Positions 32,656-44,944 of a DNA stretch of 64,000 nt are shown in pieces. Source of the DNA: Chondrosia reniformis (Eukaryota > Porifera > Demospongiae > Chondrillida > Chondrillidae); assembly GCA_947172415.1 (NCBI GenBank), contig OX359190.1:6696001-6760000 (forward strand), written 5' to 3'. Position 1 is the first letter of the stretch. Each line of letters opens with the position of its first letter. The notes under the pieces were generated by a model. That model saw nothing but the letters and a program-made list of their open reading frames with translations, was not told the DNA's origin and did no database searches. The translations under genes were made by a program, and so were the position numbers.

Positions 32656-34179
32656 CTTTTTTATACTTATTAAAACTAGTTTGTAATATTTTTTGGCAAT
32701 AACTTGAAATAACGTTGTAGTCGAAGATAAAGAGGATATGGCCAAGAACTCCTAATAAGAAAATGGTGACAAAAAGGTTCCAATTTTCTTACGCGCCACA
32801 GAAAACCATCTTTGCACAAATCATTTGAAGACAGCAAGGTGCCTATTCCCTAGTTGCTAAAACTCTTAGACGATATGCCCCTAAGATGTATTTATCTACA
32901 AGCGCGTTTATGCACTAGTGTGAAATAAAAGAAATAATAAGAAGAAGACGAAGAAAATGAGGAAAACCGGAAGTTGGCCTGAAATCGTTTTACAAACTTG
33001 GAGCCTTTATGCGCTCTTGAAAACAGCTTCCCTCTATTGAAATCATACAAAAAAGACACATTACGAGTTTAAAAGAGGTAAAAGAGCATTTGCTGCCTAC
33101 TTATAAGGTGTTAACCCGTAATACATTGAATACGGCATCCATTTTTTCGGGTCATCCCTATTTAGAGAGTACTACTGTACTCTCTGATAAAATAAATAAC
33201 TCGAGTTAGTAATATTTGTGGTACTGCCGCCACCCAAGATCGAATTTTCTAATCGCTTTGCAGGGCCTATAGTGCAAATCACCATAAAGTTCCCAAAAGG
33301 TAAAAATCAATTACCAAGCGATGACAGCGATGAATGGCACTTTAAGGGTTACTTTCGGCTAGTTTTTGTACCTTAAGTTGTAGAGTAAGGTTAGAATATC
33401 TCCATTTGAATACGACTTCCTGTTGCCATGGCGATTAACGGTTGCGCAATCAATTTTTAGAAGAAGAGAAATTGAAGTGTATTGCCGTTTTTGGAAATTT
33501 CAAGCTTCTGAATTGTTGAATTTCAACCCAACGTTCTGGAGAGATGGGTAGCTATATTATCTAAACTTTTAAGGATGAAAAATGCAATTCAACTGTTTAA
33601 AGGTAAGATATTGTGTTTTTCCGTAATATCGCACCCTTTAATCTCGGAGAAATTTCTCTTGTTAACATAATGGTTTCGGTAAACTAAATATATTTTCGTT
33701 AATAGTTTTAAAATATCTAAAATTTTAAGGATGTTCATCGCGATATGTGTTTTCTTAACTGAGAAAACGGCTTTTAGATTTTGACTTATTTTTTTACTCT
33801 CTAGTTATAAACCTTTTTGTAGACATCGGTAAAGTTGTAAAATCTATAGTTTCAAACTGTGTGTGGCTGAAAGTAAGCTAATAATCCTGAAATGTAAGTA
33901 TAATCACTAGCGCATTTTAGGAAAAAAACCTATTGCCTATTATATCTGTTATACATTTTCCTAAGCTGGCTGAGCCAGCAGCATGCCTAAAACATGATTC
34001 ATTATTATTATTGAAGATAAGAAAAGGTGATTTAGTTTTTGGAGGGAAAAGGTAAAAGTAAAATACACTTACAAAGCATAAGTGAGCATGCATATGGCAA
34101 CATTTTTATTTTTATAGTGCCCAAAGCTTTGTATACAACAATGCTATATAGAACGAAATTACCTAAGGGGCACAAGGCT

Positions 34180-34320
34180 ATACCTGGACACGTATAAACC
34201 ATCGCCACTTAAGGCTACCAGGCCGTCCACCCAGGTACATAGCCCGACTGCCTGGGTGCATTAAGCCCTCGCCACTTAAGGCTACCAGGCTGCACTTCCC
34301 AGACAGTCACATACACAAGT
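34180..34320. repeat. Direct repeat pair inside element B
   Basis: 'cgccacttaaggctaccagg' occurs twice, at about 34203 and 34271, in a GC-richer segment with 'cccaggtacatagcccgact' between. Absent from copy A, so it was added later. Its nature is unknown. Confidence 0.5.
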
Positions 34321-34435
34321 ACCAAGTTCGGAGGTGGTACATTTGTTGCCATATAGTTGGTGTTGGAGTGAGGATGAGCTGCATTAGCTTGGAAGGGGAG
34401 GTCTTCGATGTGATTTGTAGACCTTGACCTATATA

Positions 34436-34960
34436 CGGTACAAGACAGAAAAAAGTTGACGTATTACGCCCGTAGATAAACCCGTAATAGGATACGTAGC
34501 AAAAGCGTATACGTTTTTATCTACGCCCGTAGATAAGGCGTAGACATAAACGTACGTTATATAACCACTTACCGTAGATTGAATAAGCACCTTACGCGCT
34601 AACTATTTATCGCCTTTAGCGAATCCTTTTGAGGCTCATGCTATCTTCTATGGACCAGTATACGGGTGCATAGTCCTCCTGCGTCATCGTGGCTTTCAGC
34701 GTGCTGCGTTAACTCATTCTTAGACGTTTTTGACGAGGTCTATTCCTTGATTCTGACTAATATCGCACCTAGGAAAAGTACGTTAACACGTCTTTCATTA
34801 TTTCAACTTGTCGATTAATAATACTTTAGTATGTCCGTAGCGATAACTGTAAGAAAGGCGTAGCAAATTTATTCTACGCCCGTAGTTAAACCGTAGGAAG
34901 ACACGTAGGCGCATACGTAATACACACGTACTCCGTCAACTTTTTTCTGTCTTGTACTGT
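34436..34960. mobile_element. MITE with TA duplication, nested in element B
   Basis: The left end is CGGTACAAGACAGAAAAAAG and the right end inverted is CAGTACAAGACAGAAAAAAG. TA lies on both sides. The interior is rich in 'acgcccgtag' words in both senses. It is 525 bp and noncoding. A lone similar end ('cggtacaagtcagtaaaaag') lies inside Merlin-1 at about 11613. Confidence 0.85.
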
Positions 34961-35086
34961 AAATGTAGATTTGAATTAATATATATTAAATTAATCAATG
35001 GGTACATTATGACACTATGTACTACATGAATTAATTTGCACGCATATTTTATGCTGTAATTTGTGATGTTATTATTACCTTTGAAT

Positions 35087-38070
35087 CTGCTTCTGAGCCA
35101 GATTTCATCCCTTCTAGGTATGCTCTATGATAGTCACGCACCTTCCTGAAGAACTGCCTGATTGAGTCTGTATTAACTGCATCCAGGGCATTTGGGACAG
35201 TAACCCTCAATCCTGCTAATGTGTAATTACAGTTAGCTCTTGCATACTGCTTTGCTTTTGCCCAACACCTCTCAATGGGGTTTAGTTCAGGATGGAACTG
35301 CAAGCAAAAGAGGTGAGGAAGTTAACCCTTTATGCGCGAGTGACGCATATTTGCGTCAATTAATTAGGTATCTTCAATAGCGAGTGCCGCATATTTGCGT
35401 CAAAGATACCATGGACGTTTTGTAGTAAGATTTACAGAGCTACATAACACTGCTGCAGCCGAAATGTTGGCGATACAAAGACTAAAGACGGTGGTTTATT
35501 TGTGCGCCTTATTCTGCTTGCCACGCTTCACTTGACGGTTTGGTATACAATTTGTTTGAGGCTACGACGCTTCTCCAATGTTCTAGGGCTTTGAAAAGAC
35601 TACATAAAGATATACCGTTACTAAAGGATAACCAGGGCTCTTCCTGACCGAATTTGCTTCCGTAGATAGTCAGAGAAAGCTTCTTACCCGAAGGAACTTA
35701 GAAAACATAGCCGTGCTTACTTTCTTCACTAAAAGAGGTAATATCTCGAAAATTAGAGCATCTTAGAAGCCAATAGAGCAACGAAATATGGCTAAAAATC
35801 GGCATCAAAGTTTTACCGTCATAAAGAGTTGCCACATTCCTATCAAGGTGACGAATTTTAATTCCTGCCTCATGGTGTCCTCGTGACAATTAAATATCGC
35901 ATCTGGTGATTATTACGCCCACGTAATTATCTCGCGCATAAAGGGTTAACATATTTGATATATTGAGCATATACATAGACATTGAATGGAGTTATGCATG
36001 CAATACTCACCTTAGGACAGAATAAGCATCTGTGATTTTTTGCCTTTTGGGTATGCTTCTACGCTACTGATTTCATTTCTAAAATCTTCAAACTGCTCCA
36101 TTCTCTTTACCATATCTTTTTTTGTCATTCCCGGCGTATCCACTCCTCTTTCTCTCAGAACTAGATCTAAGCATTTGGGAGTTCCATCCTGTAGTGTCAT
36201 TTTTTGAGGGGCTTCATTGGGCAGTCTACCATCACGCATTTTTGGCTGACTCCCTCCTGGTTTTACGTTCATCCTGGCAGCTACTAATGCATTCTTTTCA
36301 TAGGCTTGGTGACCACTGCTGTGATCAAAAATCCACACCAGATTGTACTTGTCCCTCGGATATTTGAATTCTGCTACCCTAATTGCTTTCCTAATGTTGG
36401 CCATGAACTTGTCATTGTCCCAGTAGCCATCCCGTTGATGTTCAATTATTTCTCTAGCCTCTTTAGGATAGAAGGCATATAGTCGTCTAGCTGCTGAATG
36501 TTCTTCATCTGTTAATCGGGGATAGCCTGAAAATTCCTCAATAAAATCACTCACCATAATTCCTTGCCCTTTTCCTTTAGGACGAACTGCTCCACTGCCA
36601 CTGGGATCCACCCATACTCTGGAATGGGCATCATTTGCATTAAATGTGGACTCATCGTGATATATGAAGACTTCATGCTTGGACTTGGAAGTATCGCCAT
36701 TATTCCAGGAAGGTATAGCATCTTGACATGTGGGCGGAGGCAAGTGGGAAGCTTCCAAAACCCTAATTTTATTTAAATATAGCATCCTGTATTGTAATAC
36801 ATCATCACGGTCATACCCATCAGTGTAGCCCTGCTTGTATTGCCTATTTGTGAATCCTAACCTCTTCATGTATCTTAATGCCGTCATTTCTGAAATTGTA
36901 TTTTGAAAAGAACTGGGTAGCTGGTAGTCTCGTTAAATAATCATTAAACCAGATTTGGAATTTTTTTACTGTTAGATTGAATTTCCTGTCGTGCACCTTT
37001 TCCCTGAGCCATTTGACTAACTTTCTTGTAATATCCTCCTGATCAAGTAGTGTGTTACGTCTATACTTCCCTCGTGTACTCCTTGAAAATTCACCTTTGT
37101 TTTTGCTGAAATCACCAACCCATTTAGAAATTGTTTTCCGGGAGTATCCTAGGGCTTGACCTGTTGTTTCTGCTACTGTGGTCCTGTCTGTCTGGTGTTT
37201 TTGATGTTCATGACGATACAAGAAAATTCCAAGCATCTTTCGTTCCAAAGTAGGCATCTTTTTGATCCAGTCCTCAATGGAAACTCTCCAATCATCCACA
37301 GAGAAATTATCTTCAGTAGCATTGTCTTCAGTAGTACTGTCAGTTCCTTGTTTCTCGTCACTGTCCTATAAATTATAACATATGTATCATAATCATGTTT
37401 ATATATGCTAAATATAATCTTTCTAAAGCAGTCTTTATGTGTTTAGCTATGTTTTAAATTGTATGCATGGCATTAAAGTCCTTTAGAGGATTGTGCTTGT
37501 ATACATTTAAAGTATAATAAAGCTATTCATAGAGGCAGATCCACAAACAAGAATGAACCAGAAGTCAAGAAGAACAAGAACAAGAATGCCAACTGCTGAT
37601 ATGGATCATTTCTATGCAATCATGCATGTATGTGTATAATTTATTTATTGGTGAAATTAATTATTTTAAATATTTTTACTAACGTCAAACTCTGATTCCA
37701 AATCTGAAGTAGTTAATGGATCATGTGGTAGCAGTAAGCTATCCTCAACTCCCTCTGAAGTAGTTGTCACTGTGCTATTCTCCTTTGCAGATCTAGAAGT
37801 ATTTTCTTCACTATTTCCGTTTGCCCTTGATTGAGACGTATTAGTTCCCAATTGTGACTGCCAACGTTTTGAAGACATTTTAAAGGCTCTATCTGAACGA
37901 AATCGTTTTCCACGCCAGGGTTTTTGAGATGAAAGACCAACTAAAACATCTGGCGAGGAATTAGACTCTTTGCCTCCTTGATTTGAAAGAATATCGGGTG
38001 AATTCGTCGAGATCGAAGCTTCGATCTGACGATTGCCGACATTTCTTCGTTCCTCGGGGGTATTAGACAT
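35087..38070 (-). pseudogene. DD112E transposase, copy B, frameshifted
   Basis: Exon 1 (38070 to about 37685) is Ser/Asp-rich. Exon 2 (about 37365-36012) contains SRKTISKWVGDF, MTALRYMKRLGFTNRQ, IYHDESTFNANDA, PKGKGQGIMVSDFIEEFSG and IFDHSSGHQAY. Exon 3 (35297 to about 35087) begins FHPELNPIERCWAKAKQYA. Exon 2 has a frameshift near 36905 and another at a run of A near 36045; skipping the latter restores the HRCLFCPK end before the donor. The last intron, 87 bp in copy A, is about 700 bp here because a MITE sits in it. The spacing between the second Asp and Glu matches copy A. Confidence 0.85.
35326..35945. mobile_element. piggyBac-type MITE in an intron of the copy B transposase
   Basis: The ends are CCCTTTATGCGCGAG and its exact complement, with TTAA directly outside both ends (35322-35325 and 35946-35949). 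CCC ends with TTAA targets are diagnostic of piggyBac-type elements. 'gcatatttgcgtca' is repeated subterminally on the left. It is 620 bp and has no transposase. Confidence 0.92.
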
Positions 38071-38744
38071 TCTTTAAGCTTTTAAATAGCTTTAGAAAAC
38101 TTTAAAACTATCGTTATACTCTCAAACAAAGCGTGGTGTGCTTTGCAGGCTTGCGTATAACAAAAAAGCCAATGTTTGTGGGTGTAATCGATTTTTATAG
38201 GAGGCGTCCATGTTAGTGACCATAGAAACTCGCGATGATTGTGCGTGTTACCTAGCTTGTGGTCTGATTAAGTATGCAAACGTGACCAAATGAACTAATT
38301 TGATTGGTCAAAAAAAGTTTGTTCGTATATTTGATCGTATCTCAGTTTCTGAATTGAATATTAAAAATCCGAAACGAGCATTGACGAGCCCATGAAATTC
38401 TCTATATTTTGGTATATAAGAAAGCCAGCGTTACGGCAACATTGTGTGAGTGTTTTTATCGAAATATTTGGGAACTTTATGATGATTTGCACTATATATA
38501 CATTCATATTCTTAACAATTATGGACCCTTTAATATCCTAAGTTGAATGTTAAAGAACGGCAGAAAACATATTTGACAAAGTTGGGATCTTTTCGGACGC
38601 CATTTTTTTAATTTAAAGCTCTCTATTATATATCGTCTATTCTGCTACTGTATTTCGAGCTTTCGCCAAGAAAACTTTCAAATTAAATATTAACAAGAAG
38701 AAAGGGGCAATACAAGTTAAATAAAAACATTCAAAAATGAAGTT

Positions 38745-38945
38745 AAAAGTAGGGATGGCACTATAACAGATATTGGCACATCTAGAAAAAGTAATGAAAC
38801 AAGAAAGTGATCATATGGTAAGGCTAACATTGCAGCAGTGGCATACTGAAACTTAATTATACACATCACTTCTTTGTTTGAGCGCATCGATCCCTACTTC
38901 TAGTAAATCCATGATGTGCCCAAACATAGAAGTGATGTGTATACT
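38745..38945. repeat. Diverged copy of the 32.4-kb hairpin MITE
   Basis: Shares 'aagtagggatggca', 'cacatctagaaaaagtaatg', 'aaggctaaca' and 'acacatcacttc' with 32270-32615, but the right half is truncated after 'gatgtgtat'. Confidence 0.75.
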
Positions 38946-38949
38946 TTAT

Positions 38950-39440
38950 CATATGGATGCAAATGACTCCCAAAATAATCACAATCAGGTATATTAAACG
39001 CTACAAGACTATAGCCACACTGAAATTCTCAATTGCTACACACAGAGTAATAGTCTCTACAGATTATGTAAGGTTAAATACATGGCCTTCCAATTACCTT
39101 TTCATACCTTAGTATAGACTGAAGACGACACATCTGCATGCCATTATCAGCAAAAATTCCAGTCTCATGTAGGGGTCTCAGCCAATAATCACCGCGGATT
39201 TGACTTTCCTTCAGGGTGAGCTAGGAGTACCGTTGGTTGCTTGCATGCATTCACATAAACAACAGGGTTACAGACGATTTGGTAACTTGCACACAATGGA
39301 CATTGTTCTTGAAATAAATCAGCCTTTATGTCCCTGTGTGCAATGATAAGATCTGTAGAGACTACTACTCTGTATGTAGCAGTTGAGAATTTCAGTGGGG
39401 CTAAAGTCTTGTAGCGTTTATAACTGAAAAATAACTTACG
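38950..39440. repeat. Repeat R1, head-to-head copy
   Basis: Left to right it contains 'actcccaaaataatcacaat', 'cacactgaaattctcaa', 'acatggccttccaattacct' and the 'gaccattttgtaactt'-like block. It then contains the complement of its own beginning ('gagaatttcagtggggctaa') by 39400. The element is therefore an inverted pair with unequal arms, like 151-418. Confidence 0.75.
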
Positions 39441-39900
39441 GTACACGTCACAAGTACCTTACTTTTTTCTGCAGATCTGCTGTACAGGTAATCTGCAGAT
39501 TGCCGTAAAGGTAATGTGCAGATTCCCGTGCCACGAAGTGCAGTCATCTGAGAAGCGTCCGCAGACACCTCATGAGCTCTCTGTGGACACCTCACGAAGG
39601 TTCCGCAGACACCTCATAAAGTGTCTTGGGAATCGCCAAGAAGGATCTGCGCCATTTTGTGGATCCGAAGTGTCACGATGCATGATGCCATTTCCTTGCA
39701 AACGCGATAGAACGAGGGTGCGATATTGTGGATGCAGTGTTTGTATAATGAGGTGCAATGTTTATTTAATGATGAGGTGCAATGTTTGTTTAATGAGGTA
39801 TTTAGAGTCGAGAAGTCGAATCAAGTGTGTAGGCATAAAAGAATTTTTTATAACGTTGTAACTAAGCAGTATACAATGCACATGCCAGCAATATGTCACA
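39440..39900. repeat. Short direct repeats, origin unknown
   Basis: 'ccgcagacacctca' occurs twice with a variant between (39560-39620), and 'gaggtgcaatgttt' occurs twice at 39750-39790 with a third 'aatgaggt'. No terminal repeats or coding are recognised. Confidence 0.55.
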
Positions 39901-39959
39901 TAAACAGTTGTTCAGTAGCCTAAAGGGCCTCCCTCCTCTCGGACTACAGCTGGAAGTAC

Positions 39960-40900
39960 TTTCTGTAAATTATCTATTTATCTTGTGCAGACCTCTGGTG
40001 TGAGCATCTTCCAGTATGTCCTGATGCCATCTTTTAGGTTCTGGGCTTTCGCTTGTCTCTCAGGTAGGTTTTCATTGATCCCCACACAAGTTCAATGGGA
40101 TTTAGGTCTGCTGGGCTTTTCCACCAAGTCACACTGCTCCTTTCAAAGAAACACTGGATGTATTTGCTCGTATGCTTGGGGTCATTGTCTTAGTATAATT
40201 GGTGACCATCAGGGAACTCTTCTTGAATAAAAGGCAAAAGGGACTCCATATATGGTGGTGTTCATGATCCCAGAAAAGATGACAAGCTGGGTGGCTCCCT
40301 GTTTAGATATTCCTCCTTACACATGGACTTTTCAGTGGGTGTTTATGTCTATACTTCAGCTTTCTGTGCATTTTCTTCTTCCTAAAGCTCTTCCTTCTGT
40401 GGCACTCCAGTTGTATTGTTGACTCATTGGTGAATATCACATTGTCAAATGTCTCCTTCTCCTTGATACAATTGTTGCACCAATTAAGTCTCTTAGTCTT
40501 GTTTGCTTCACGAATAGCTTGACAATATTGAGCAGTTATGAGCTCCAGCCGAGTTCATTTCTCACCCTGGCGATAGTTCTCACACCATACTGAACTTAGT
40601 CAGCACCAAATCTCTTGATTAGGGTGTCCTTGAGGTCGGATGAAGTAAGCTCATCATTAACAGCCAATGCCTCATATATGCAGCGGTAATGTTTTTTAGG
40701 CACTAACACTGTAGGTCCACTTCTGGGGCAGTCTCTAACGTCCCCAGTTTTCTGCCATCTTTCAATGGTGTTCTTAACCGTCTGCCGGGTAGGGTGTATG
40801 CCCTCTATGGCCAGCATTCTCTCAATGCTTGTCATAGTCATTCTCTCATTAGATTGGGTCCATAAGGAAATGATTCGTCTTCATTGATAATCAGTTAAGG
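39960..40900 (-). pseudogene. Tc1-type transposase relic
   Basis: The minus strand holds an HTH region (40841-40596: MLAIEGIHPTRQTVKNTIERW..GDVRDCPRSG), then a central part with breaks, FTNESTIQLE in place of the usual TDEST. The terminal DDE half follows: DNDPKHTSKYIQ, WWKSPADLNPIELVWGSMK and TYLRD (about 40190-40040). The first catalytic Asp is replaced by Asn, and several stops interrupt the frame. The DxxPKH...NPIE spacing is Tc1/DD34E-like. Terminal repeats were not found. Confidence 0.8.
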
Positions 40901-41097
40901 ACATTGCTACTAGTCACACTTAAAATCTTCCACATGCAAAACAAAATTTAATAATTACCAGTGATCATTTCTGCCTTATATGTGATTTAATGAGGATATA
41001 TATTTTCAGGCGGACCACAGTGTAACATAACATGAATCTGATTGGTCGAGATACACACAAAAGTATCCTCACACCTGATATGTATCGAGTATATATA

Positions 41098-41615
41098 CAG
41101 TGCAGTCCACTTAATTCGAATCCGTTTTCGACGAAATTTCACCTATTTCGAATAGAACTCCGGTTCCCTGTATAGTCCCAGTACATCAATTTCGTTGGGA
41201 ATTTTCGTTTATTTCGTAGAGAATACGGAAGTATGTTAACACAAATAAGCGAGCTCAAAGTTATATAGGAGGCAATCGCACCTTTAACGGTTAAGAATTT
41301 TAGCTAAATCGTCATTAATCATTCTCAGTACGGTGTTATTCTCTAGCTATGCAACATTCACGGTACCAATCACTTATTCTGGAACGAAAACTAGAGATTA
41401 TCGATCTCGTGCACAACACTCCATCTAAAAGAAGAAAAAGGACATTGCTTCTGGTACTTGGCTGCGTAATTTTCTCTTTTTCATAATATTTCAAATGTAT
41501 TTTTGGTGTTTAGACATCACTTTGCTATTTTGTACGTAATCCTAATAATTCAAAATTCCTGTTATTTCAAATTTTTCCTGATTCCCTGGAGATTCGAATT
41601 AGGTGGACTGCACTG
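41098..41615. mobile_element. pogo-type MITE retaining the start of a transposase
   Basis: The ends are CAGTGCAGTCCACTTAATTC and its complement CAGTGCAGTCCACCTAATTC, with TA outside both (41096-41097 and 41616-41617). Inside, at about 41370-41450 on the plus strand, LERKLEIIDLVHNTPSKRRK matches the first helix of CENP-B/pogo transposases. The element therefore looks like an internal-deletion derivative. It is 518 bp long. Confidence 0.85.
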
Positions 41616-41617
41616 TA

Positions 41618-42280
41618 GCTGTGTTTTTTATGCATTTATGTATAGCGCTTGCGAGCTTGTTTAGATTGATTCACAATGGAGAAGATACTTGTTAAGTGGT
41701 GCAATGGGAGCAGGGCAAAAAATAAGGTAGTTTAAAGCACCGTAAACTAGTTTGTTTTGTTTCATAAGCCATTAGTTTACATGAAATGTGAACTCATATT
41801 TGACATCTTTGCAATACGCTGTAAACTTACCAGTGAACAATAGTTTTCGAAGGTTTACAGCATCCAATTCAGAATGATTAATAGCTAGACTAATCTAATT
41901 ATAGGGTTATGAATATGTTTATGTAGTAACCACAGCTACTGGTGCCAATGTAAACTATGAATATGTCTTTTCTAATAATATTTATTGATATTATTATTTC
42001 ATAATTCATCGCTTCATGTGAGAATTCGTTTCAAAGTAAGATAATAATTGAAAAATACAACGAAAACTAAACCAAAATTAAAATAAACTAAATAAAGATA
42101 AGTCAACCTTTTCTGTCAGACACACACAGGATACCAGTACTGAATTTGTCTTTGTAAAATCTGCATACATTTATGGAACATATAAATCTACTCGAACCGA
42201 AAAGAATGCTAATCCATACAATGATAGATTTCACTGATCTTACCCTGCCAACTGTGTTTAACTGTTACCAGATAAAAAAC
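41618..42280. other. Noncoding stretch, nothing recognised
   Basis: AT-rich. No repeat shared with the window and no exon are recognised. Confidence 0.35.
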
Positions 42281-42289
42281 TGGTTAGAG

Positions 42290-42830
42290 AAAAGCAATCA
42301 TCTATATCATTGGATTCTGGATCAGTGACTGTGAAGGTTTCCTTCGGGTATTCTGGATCTACAACAATACACATCTATAACTGCACATAGCTACCAAGTG
42401 CACAGTTTTTGGAATATGGTGTTTTAGATTATGTATTAATTGACACCTATAATGTCTAAAGCCTAATATAATAACTTACGTTCTTGTTTTTTTCTAACCA
42501 CTCAGTAGACACCGTCCATTTAGCTACTCCTTGTGGTGGTGAGGCCAATGAGGAAGATCCAGTGACTCTCCTCATTTTTGGAATTACAAAATTCTTACTA
42601 CTGGACCTTCGAAGCCACCTTTCATCAAGCTTTTTCAGAAAGTCATTGGCAGCTGTATTAAAAGATTTATAAATGTATATAGACAGAGATAACCTAAATC
42701 AACACTGACTTACCATCAGATCTCCATGGTAAGGTATGGGTGCGTAAAGCATTAGGGTCATTTTCAACATCTGATTCTTCAGTCATATACTCAACTGACA
42801 GGGCTTTAAATAAGTTTTTGGGGCGCCAGA
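42290..42830 (-). pseudogene. LPWRS-motif gene fragment, three exon-like blocks
   Basis: The minus strand has an acidic block ending THTLPWRSDG at a GTAAGT donor (about 42712). An exon of about 42660-42483 follows (ANDFLKKLDERWLRRSSSK, MRRVTGSSSLASPPQGVAKW) between TTAATACAG and GTAAGT. A third block with DPEYPKETFTV and DPESNDIDD follows. 'LPWRS..ann.FL.KLD.r....R..G..S....P.G...W' is a pattern I recall from transposon-associated proteins of cnidarians and fishes. No catalytic region is visible. Related scraps lie at 8620-8870 and 62279-62405. Confidence 0.4.
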
Positions 42831-42954
42831 GGCGCCCTTATATTGTTTTCAGAAATTATGTTAACGTATGGCTTCCTGTTCGTAGTCTTGTATATATATA
42901 TATATAGTATATTGTAACTTGCACTGTATATATATATATATATATCTGTCAAAA

Positions 42955-43115
42955 AATGGCCGACCTTCGGCTAGATTTCGTTTTCTAGCTTAAAAGTAGC
43001 TTTCTCTTCCTTAGCGTCGAACATTGAACCATCGAAAGGGATTTAAAAACCACCTTTACTCATACTATGTAACGTAAAGCTTGCGCAAAAACGTTTTCTA
43101 TGAGATAGGGTCTTG
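42955..43115. repeat. Inverted fragment of the 432-940 pogo MITE
   Basis: The complement of this segment matches about 665-840 ('ctcatagaaaacgttt', 'tttaaatccctttc', 'gaccgagcgtccgccattt'-like). It abuts the satellite array. Confidence 0.6.
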
Positions 43116-43324
43116 AAATTGATGGCATACAAAAGTCTACCGGAATCGGAACCAGATATTAGCAGTGGGAAACCACCTTTTGGTTTAGAAGAGGTTTGCC
43201 AGCTGTAATCTGTCGGTTTGACCTTTGTGTTTGGAACTGTGGCTTTTAATCGCTTTCTTAAGGGATAAATGAAGCAACATAAGAAAAGTTTGCAGGTGAA
43301 TGTTGTTAGAAAAATTGGGATTAA

Positions 43325-44944
43325 TTCGGCCGGACAAGGACTTATTGCATAGAGATGTTCTCTACGTGAGTTGAATTGGATATGTCCTAAGTTAGACAGC
43401 AGTCCTGTAATAAACTTTACGCTTTACCTAAATCGTTTACAAGGACTTATTGTATCGAGTTTATAAGCGATGTTGTCTACGTGAGTTGAAGATGAACCCT
43501 GACGCCTAGGTAGCATACTTTCTTGTCTTGAAAAAGTACTCGCCTTGCTATAAGAAGGTAAAGAAAACCTTTCTTTCAAGTTAGGCTGTCATTTCAGAGC
43601 CCACTTTACCTTACTTTTGCCACATGTGTACTTAAATTAATTAAATTCGGCCGGACAAGGACTAATTGCATCGAGATGTTCTCTACGTGAGTTGAATTGG
43701 ATGTGCCCTAAGTTAGCCAGCAGTCCTGTAATAAACTTTACGCTTTACCTAAATCGTTTACAAGGACTTATTGTATAGAGTTTATAAGCGATGTTGTACG
43801 TGAGTTGAAGACGAACCCTGACGCCTAGGTAGCATACTTTCTTGTCTTGAAAAAGCACTCGCCTTGCTGTAAGAAGGTAAAGAAAACCTTTCTTTCAAGT
43901 TAGGCTGTCATTTCAGAGCCCACTTTACCTTACTTTTGCCACATGTGTACTTAAGATTTAAATTAATTAAATTCGGCCGGACAAGGACTAATTGCATAGA
44001 GATGTTCTCTACGTGAGTTGAATTGGATGTGCCCTAAGTTAGCCAGCAGTCCTGTAATAAACTTTACGCTTTACCTAAATCGTTTACAAGGACTTATTGC
44101 AGAGTTTATAAGCGATGTTGTCTACGTGAATTGAAGACGAACCCTGACGCCTAGGTAGCATACTTTCTTGTCTTGAATAAGCACTCGCCTTGCTGTAAGA
44201 AGGTAAAGAAAACCTTTCTTTCAAGTTAGGCTGTCATTTCAGAGCCCACTTTACCTTACTTTTGCCACATGTGTACTTAAGATTTAAATTAATTAAATTC
44301 GGCCGGACAAGGACTAATTGCATAGAGATGTTCTCTACGTGAGTTGAATTGGATGTGCCCTAAGTTAGCCAGCAGTCCTGTAATAAACTTTACGCTTTAC
44401 CTAAATCGTTTACAAGGACTTATTGCAGAGTTTATAAGCGATGTTGTCTACGTGAATTGAAGACGAACCCTGACGCCTAGGTAGCATACTTTCTTGTCTT
44501 GAATAAGCACTCGCCTTGCTGTAAGAAGGTAAAGAAAACCTTTCTTTCAAGTTAGGCTGTCATTTCAGAGCCCACTTTACCTTACTTTTGCCACATGTGT
44601 ACTTAAGATTTAAATTAATTAAATTCGGCCGGACAAGGACTAATTGCATAGAGATGTTCTCTACGTGAGTTGAATTGGATGTGCCCTAAGTTAGCCAGCA
44701 GTCCTGTAATAAACTTTACGCTTTACCTAAATCGTTTACAAGGACTTATTGCAGTTTATAAGCGATGTTGTCTACGTGAATTGAAGACGAACCCTGACGC
44801 CTAGGTAGCATACTTTCTTGTCTTGAATAAGCACTCGCCTTGCTGTAAGAAGGTAAAGGAAACCTTTCTTTCAAGTTAGGCTGTCATTTCAGAGCCCATT
44901 GTACCTTACTTTTCCCACATGTGTACTTAGATTTTAAATTCATT
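43325..44944. repeat. Satellite array, about 326-bp unit, 5 units
   Basis: Units begin with TTCGGCCGGACAAGGACT at 43325, 43646, 43972, 44298 and 44624. The spacing is 321 then three times 326. Units 2-5 are nearly identical. Each unit contains two related halves ('acaaggactaattgca' with 'tctacgtgagttgaa', and 'acaaggacttattgca' with 'tctacgtgaattgaag'), so the present unit arose from a dimer. Noncoding. Confidence 0.93.

Larger units (their letters stand above)
33270..38494 (-). mobile_element. DD112E-type transposon, copy B, decayed and with nested MITEs
   Basis: The left end is TAGTGCAAATCACCATAAAG and the right end is its imperfect complement. Both are flanked by TA (33268-33269 and 38495-38496). 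Subterminal sequence 'ggttgcgcaatca' and the upstream block 'tatgcaaacgtgacca' are shared with copy A (at about 11010 and 15668). The 5225-bp length exceeds copy A's 3.4 kb partly because of the insertions at 34436-34960 and 35326-35945. Confidence 0.85.
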
